From the NCBI RefSeq assembly GCF_002994745.2, contig NC_037092.1, forward strand, positions 3,772,501 to 3,836,500: 64,000 nt of DNA, written 5' to 3'. The notes beneath the pieces are model-generated. The model saw only the letters and a program-made list of their open reading frames with translations. It searched no databases and was not told the origin of the DNA. This stretch comes from Rosa chinensis. Lineage: Eukaryota > Streptophyta > Magnoliopsida > Rosales > Rosaceae. The position numbers and the translations under genes were made by a program. Shown piece after piece: positions 58,908 to 64,000 of this stretch (positions are counted from its first letter, which is position 1; every line of letters starts with the position of its first letter).

Positions 58908-58945
<38 letters not shown>

Positions 58946-61201
58946 GTATGGTTCCGATTTTTGCTTATTTTTGGTTAAATTAGCTGTGTAGGTAGATTTT
59001 ACTGTCTATCTTTTGAATTTGGTTTTAGATTTTTCTGGATTTGGTTGCTGATTTTGTTTGTTTAAGCATGAAAATATCTGTTTTTTGGAATATTTCTGTT
59101 GGAACATGAGGATTAGACATTTTGTCATGTAGCTCTGTACCAAATGAGAAGGTGATTTAGCTCGTAAGCGATTGTGATTTGGATTTTCGAGTAATGTTAT
59201 GGATGGTTTTGTATTGACATGAAAGAGTTGGTGTTAATGGAGTTGGTTTTTTTGGATTATTTACTTATTTGGTGTGTGTTGATAGATGTATGCAAGTTTT
59301 AGTAGGAAATAGTGGTGCTTGCGTATTGTTTTTATGGTGATAAACTCTGTGTGTCTTGTAGGTGAACCTGGGAAGCAGGTTAGGAGTGCCATTAGAATTA
59401 AAAACACAAGCAAGTCCCATGTAGCATTCAAGGTACGATCAGAGGTTAAGTTTTCCTTTTGGGCATATAGTTTGATAGTTGATTCTATTATAATTGCCTT
59501 AATATGTCAGGAGTAAGTTCTGTTTCGGTGTTTCTTATCATTGCTTTTCTATATTAGCAAGGTTTCATGTTGAATAATGTTGTTTGCATTCTTAAATTTG
59601 CTTATCCTGCTTGAATTTTCTGATGAGTTGATCACTTTTCTGTGCTTTAGTTTCAAACGACTGCACCGAAAAGTTGTTTCATGCGTCCTCCTGGTGCTAT
59701 TCTTAGTCCTGGTGAGAGTCTCATAGCCACAGGTAATATTCTGTGTATGGTAACGTGTAATTTCATTTAAATGGTTTTTGTCATAAGGTTTAATTTTGGG
59801 TTTTCTTATTAAGTTTATCTTCTCAATGTTTGCTTTCTACTGCAGTGTTCAAGTTTGTGGAGGTTCCTGAGAACAATGAAAAACTAGTGGATCAAAAGAG
59901 CCGAGTTAAATTTAAAATAATGAGCCTGAAGGTGAAGGGGCCAATGGACTATGTACCCGAGCTGGTGTGTTACATGCATCCTTCAAGTTCTATCTTTAGT
60001 TATGGTGTTACCTTGTTAATCATGTTCCTAAGTATTTGACTTGGATGTTTTCAATCCGTGACTATGCATAAAAGGCCTCAGCGCACCTCTTCAACTGAAG
60101 TATATCCTAATTAGATCAAATCAAATCATTTCAATTTAAATTTGATTTAATTCTTTTATGTGATGACATACTTACTATATATACAAATTGGAGGTAGTAT
60201 GTTATGTTATGAAGCACATTAATATGTATAATGAGCTTCTGGGCATTTAGAAAACTGCACATTACTAAGTCTGCGTAGATGACATATACTGAGCTCTACT
60301 GCCACATATAGTTGAATGACAACCATACAATGGTCATTAATGTTTAATATCAATCATACTGTTGTCTGCTGTGATTACATTTTCGTTAATGTGATTAGTC
60401 CAGAGACTAGACATGATAGAATTCCAACCTTTTGAGTTCAAAGCTGATTTAGCTTTTGCTCAGATTTGAGGTCTTGGCTGTTGATTGCATCTTGATTGGA
60501 TATGATTTTTGATAGTGTAAGTAATCCTACTTTCATTAGAAACTGTAAAAAGGTATAGTCTTGTTCAATTTGAGGTCTTCGCTGTGAATTGTATCTTTGT
60601 TTAAAGTTGATATGAAACTGATCTGCATTGGTAGGACCGTAGGATAATGGAATTTTCTTTTGCAATGTAGTTATTGTACATTAGTACTAATCTTAGAAAT
60701 TTGCTCTTGCCCACAGTTTGATGAGCAGAAGGAACAAGTAGCAATAGAGCAGATACTACGGGTTGTCTTTCTGGATCCAGAGCGCTCTACCCCTGTAAGT
60801 GTTTTCTGGTGTCTCCACTATTCATTGACTTGATGTTAGTAACTCAATGTTAGCATCTGTGTTTATAAGTTTTCATGAACTCTAAATAGGTATACAAGTT
60901 TGAAAGATTGCACCTTGTATGTTGTAGGCTATGGAAAAATTGAAGCGCCAGTTGGCTGATGCTGATGCTGCGCTTGAAGCACGCAAGAAACCTCCAGAAG
61001 ATGCTGGTCCAAAGATCATAGGAGAAGGTCTTGTCATAGATGAATGGGTAAGTACTTTGTTCTCTAATCACAGGAGAAATTTTTCTGAGTTGAATATCTT
61101 ATCGTGTTCTTCATCCATCTTATTCTTCTCATATTCTTTAGAAGGAGCGGAGGGAAAGATATCTTGCTCGGCAGCAGGTTGAAGGGTTGGACTCTGCATG
61201 A
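58607..61201 (+). CDS. Vesicle-associated protein (VAP/PapD-like, MSP domain), VAP4-type
   Basis: There are seven exons: 58607-58859, 59362-59432, 59651-59732, 59846-59964, 60717-60794, 60928-61047 and 61142-61201. All junctions are GT-AG and the frame is continuous, giving 260 aa. A Ser-rich N-terminus with KVWGFFKRPFRPSG leads into the MSP domain (about residues 77-200): LKLDPCNKLYFPCEPGKQVR, IRIKNTSKSHVAFKFQTTAP and FMRPPGAILSPGE. The C-terminus (MEKLKRQLADADAALEARKK) is helical, then ends VEGLDSA, with no membrane anchor. This is the pattern of the plant VAP4 group, as I remember it. VAP proteins bind FFAT-type partners at the ER and membrane contacts. Confidence 0.93.
58909..58941. repeat. 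(AT)n microsatellite in intron 1 of the VAP gene
   Basis: A run of about 16 alternating TA/AT units, about 50 bases after the 5' splice site. Confidence 0.95.
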
Positions 61202-62371
61202 ACTGGTTTTTCATTTGTTCTGGTTGGTTGAAGTGAAAATCAAAGTGTTTTTCATTGTATCAGTGTATCATTTGCATTAGTACCCTCGTATCTTTTCCCG
61301 TAATGTGAAGGTGGTGGTTGTATTAAAAAATTGATGACGACAATCCAATATATTTTAATGTAAAAATGAAAAAGAAAAAAAAGTTTGAAGTGTAGAGTCT
61401 CCTTTAATTGGAGAGTACTCTGAACTTTGCTAGTCTCAGCTATCTGTAGATAATGCGATTTTGTTTGTCCAGAGGAATAAAACTGGTCTTCGGGCAAGTG
61501 TTATCTTTGGTGTCGAACTGATCTCCTAGTATCAAGTTACCTTTCTATGTGTCATAAAAAAAAAAGAAAAAAAAAGACCTTCATATGGCATTGCTCTGAA
61601 ACTGGCTTAGACCTTATGACTCATATTCTGCACTCATGGCAATCGATGCATACTGTGAGAGGCTTCCTTGAGTATTGTAAATTGTAAATGAGAAATGCAG
61701 TTGATCTCACTAGACTGGTTCAGGTTCTCCGATGGATTTTACCTCTGGTGAAACGACCAGTTGATTTTCAATTTTCCTCTGCGTACACTGATGTTCAAGA
61801 GATGATTGCTCAGATTGTATTGTATGGTTAGAAAGATCAAAATAAGAATAAGTATAATGGTAAAATACAGGACCAGTAGGAAACGAAAAAAAAAATGTAC
61901 ACTAGTATTATACGTACTCTTTCGTTCTAGATGACCCTAAGAACGAAGGAAGGACGTAGTTTCTCTCTCATTATTTCGATCCACAAGACCAAAGAGGGAT
62001 TTCACGATTACACGTTTCTTCAGGTAACAAAAGCACATTGAGATTGCACCTAGTCTTAATTAAACAAGATTATCATAGTGCCTCAATTAATTAATCAAGG
62101 TCGGTCAACATATGGTGGCAACTTTTATGGCACTAAACCAGAATCCCATGCCTAATGCAAAGCATGTCATCGCTTCCGTTCGTTCCCAAGTTTCTTGTGG
62201 ATTCAATTTTTCTAAGAAATCATACACCGTCAATTTAGTACAGAAAATACAAATCCCGCCACTGGTATAAAACCAGAAACAATGGCTTCCCACTAATGGT
62301 TTTAAGTTTGAAGTTATCCAAAACCACTATACCACCTTCCCCGCCAACTGATACTGTCCCAGACACATTCC
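61202..62371. other. Spacer between the VAP and DUF3774 genes
   Basis: Contains the 3' UTR of the VAP gene and an A-rich run (61556-61577). The minus frames at 62105-62426 are not recognised. Confidence 0.4.
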
Positions 62372-62379
62372 CTATATAA
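62372..62379 (+). promoter_or_regulatory. TATA box of the second DUF3774 gene
   Basis: ctatataaa lies about 65 bases before the ATG at 62441, giving a short 5' leader. Confidence 0.65.
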
Positions 62380-62440
62380 AGCCTTATCCCTTTCAGCTGC
62401 AAGAAGAAGAACAAGTTCATACACATTATCTAAATATTCA

Positions 62441-62677
62441 ATGAGTTATTGGAGGAGAGATACGCTGGGAACTACTATTACTGTGGAGAGCAGCAGGGTT
62501 GATCCGGCAGGTGTTTCGAGCCCGAAGGCCAGCAAGCAGAGACAGTACTTGACATGCAGCAGGAGGTTTAATAGTCCGGTGGAAGGCGGTAGCGCTGAAA
62601 GTGAAAGGAGGAAGCAAGCTGAGGCTGAGGAGTCCCTTCACAAAGTCATGTACTTAAATTGCTGGGCACAAAGCTAA
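62441..62677 (+). CDS. DUF3774 wound-responsive family protein, 78 aa
   Basis: Single exon. The N-terminus is MSYWRRDTLGTTITVESSRV, followed by a basic, Ser-rich middle and the conserved end AEESLHKVMYLNCWAQS that defines the family. It matches the C-terminus of the broken gene at 55186 (EESLRTVMYLSCWGPN), so the two are paralogues about 7 kb apart on the same strand. The family is induced by wounding in several plants (established); the molecular role is not known. The first ATG after the TATA box is used. Confidence 0.85.
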   Translation: MSYWRRDTLGTTITVESSRVDPAGVSSPKASKQRQYLTCSRRFNSPVEGGSAESERRKQAEAEESLHKVMYLNCWAQS

Positions 62678-63756
62678 CAAGAACTTTGGACACAAGGATG
62701 AAGAAGAGTAGAAGACTTGAATTCATTTTGCTAGCACCTCCTGCTTCTCGATCTTCTCATTTGTACATGGATCCATACAGTACTTTTGGGTAGGAAGATC
62801 TGTTTGGGCAAGTCTTGTCATACACACTTGCATGTTTCTGAATTCCGGTGTTCATTTTTACATTAATTCAAGGCAAATATATATCAGTTCTTGACAGATC
62901 ATGCTTTTTAATTTGATTAGGTTTGAACTTTTATCATTGATGTTTCAACCCCATTACACTACTAGTGTACAAACCCCTTTAAAACATAACAGTTAGAGTT
63001 CAAAATATTTGCTGCAAAATCTTCTCAATTTTATTACTTGTGTATACCACTCAATGTAAATGGAGTTTTTAGTGCTGCTAATGTTACTCCTAAATACTAT
63101 TTAGTTTCAACTCGAGCCACTTAACGCATTACACATAATCTCCGCGGCTGCATCGTGCTCACTTCTATATCTACTCACACAGTCACACCAGACCTCCAAA
63201 TTAAAGAACAAATTAAAAAGTGAAAACCACAGTTAAGACAACGAAATCAAATCAACGTAAGTTGGACAAAGTGTTTGGCATATTTTGGCATATCAAGGCA
63301 TAAATCATTTCATGCTTTGAATATGTTTTAATTATGGATTGAAGGATGCAGTGGACAAAGTGATAGCAAGGTCATTCACAGAAGTCATCGGCTTAATTAA
63401 ATTGTTTGGGGGCACAAAGAGCTAAATGTTTTGGACACAAAGATGAAGAACAACCATAAAGTTTAAACTCAGTTTGGTCCTTGTGGGACACTGGGATGCC
63501 ATTTGCTAACCTATCGGGTTGTTCTTTCTCATGCGTAGAGAGCAAATCTGATTACTCATCCTTAAGAAATTGGCCTACAATAATTTATTAAAGAACATAT
63601 AAACGTATGTCTTCTAATTGTTTATCTAGTATGTTCCGCAATTTCATAGTTGAATTACATCGATCATAGAAAACAATCCGCCTCTTTGAGTTTGGAACTC
63701 AGAGAGTAACGATTTTCTTGCCTGTAGTTGTTGGCCTGATACCTTATCTTTGCCAT
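62678..63756. other. Intergenic, nothing recognised
   Basis: 3' UTR of the DUF3774 gene and AT-rich spacer. No supported feature. Around 63388-63458 the word order cttaattaaattg...ggcacaaagagctaa...ggacacaaagatgaagaa recalls the sequence after the DUF3774 stop (62655-62703), which may be a small duplicated piece. Confidence 0.35.
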
Positions 63757-63764
63757 TATAAATA
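63757..63764 (+). promoter_or_regulatory. TATA box of the terminal gene
   Basis: tataaata at about 90 bases before the ATG at 63851. Confidence 0.6.
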
Positions 63765-63850
63765 GGGAGGAGTTCAATTAGGATGGCAAACACCATCAAG
63801 ATCAAGCTTTCTAATTTAGAGGAGGAAAAAGTAAAGATCAGTAGAAGAGA

Positions 63851-64000
63851 ATGGCTAAAGCTAGCAATGCATCCATCGTTATGAACCTGACAATTCTGAT
63901 GCTGTCTTTTCTGCTTGTGGTCTCTTTCGCTGAAAGCCGATTTCTTGGTAAATTAAATCTATATGGTTTTATTTAATCGTAGCATAACAAAATAGTTCGA
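63851..64000 (+). CDS. Small secreted protein, first exon only (runs off the window)
   Basis: The ATG begins MAKASNASIVMNLTILMLSF followed by LLVVSFAESRFLG. This is a typical signal peptide with a hydrophobic core and a likely cleavage after SFA or AES. A 5' splice site (g|gtaaat) at 63947/63948 would end exon 1; reading through gives a stop near 63976. The mature protein is outside the window, so the family is unknown. A TATA box supports a real gene. Confidence 0.6.

Overview
This window is nuclear DNA of a flowering plant (a eudicot). The genes carry GT-AG introns, the proteins are plant-specific or have plant features (subgroup-11 R2R3-MYB, plant VAP/PapD-like protein, wound-responsive DUF3774 proteins, CNL resistance-gene pseudogene), and most of the DNA is a layered deposit of plant transposable elements. 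The repeat style would fit a Rosaceae genome, but that is inference.

Genes. Five intact or probably intact protein genes are visible: an R2R3-MYB (minus, 21445-22714, 3 exons, 361 aa), a HAL2-like 3'(2'),5'-bisphosphate nucleotidase (minus, 34597-37507, 7 exons, 426 aa), a small plastid-type unknown protein (plus, 56088-56815, 2 exons, 148 aa), a VAP/PapD-like vesicle-associated protein (plus, 58607-61201, 7 exons, 260 aa) and a DUF3774 wound-responsive protein (plus, 62441-62677, 78 aa). A second DUF3774 gene (55186-55466) has a frameshift. The window ends inside a small secreted-protein gene (63851 onward). There is one tRNA-Leu(CAA) on the minus strand (55772-55855). The set MYB subgroup 11, HAL2-like, DUF3774 and VAP4-type recalls, from memory, an Arabidopsis chromosome 4 block around At4g05060-At4g05100. 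The gene skeleton is therefore probably an old conserved block inflated by transposons.

Layout. 1-3433: 3' part and LTR of a Gypsy-type element. 4124-12740: an old minus-strand LINE, split by a solo LTR (7959-10815, TSD AACAT) and by a younger 5'-truncated LINE (11807-12599, TSD about 26 bp). 12915-17320: LINE tails, a fold-back MITE and a poly(A)-tailed retroposon of about 900 bp. 17340-24545: MYB gene and its flanks. 24546-27871: a PIF/Harbinger-like element holding a Mutator-like element. 28400-34180: repeats and MITEs, ending in a 1.2 kb hAT-type element that carries a 60-bp tandem array. 34597-37507: HAL2-like gene. 39533-43415: second copy of the 900-bp retroposon, a Copia LTR remnant, a CNL pseudogene and a 106-bp tandem repeat. 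45966-47334: duplicated piece of the HAL2-like gene, interrupted by a 574-bp solo LTR and joined directly to a decayed Copia element (47335 to about 53995). That Copia element contains a second copy of the 7959 solo-LTR family (49199-53580, TSD GTAGT), which itself contains a further solo LTR (50010-52772, TSD GGTGG). 54632-58260: paired 169-bp MITEs around the DUF3774, tRNA and plastid-protein genes. 58607-64000: gene-rich end.

Most notable pattern: the two related LTR families each carry a run of short perfect or near-perfect hairpins. Their loops keep a G-rich (GGG/GGGG) core while the stems differ by compensating changes. The second copy of the first family lacks exactly the 1.2 kb that holds this run.
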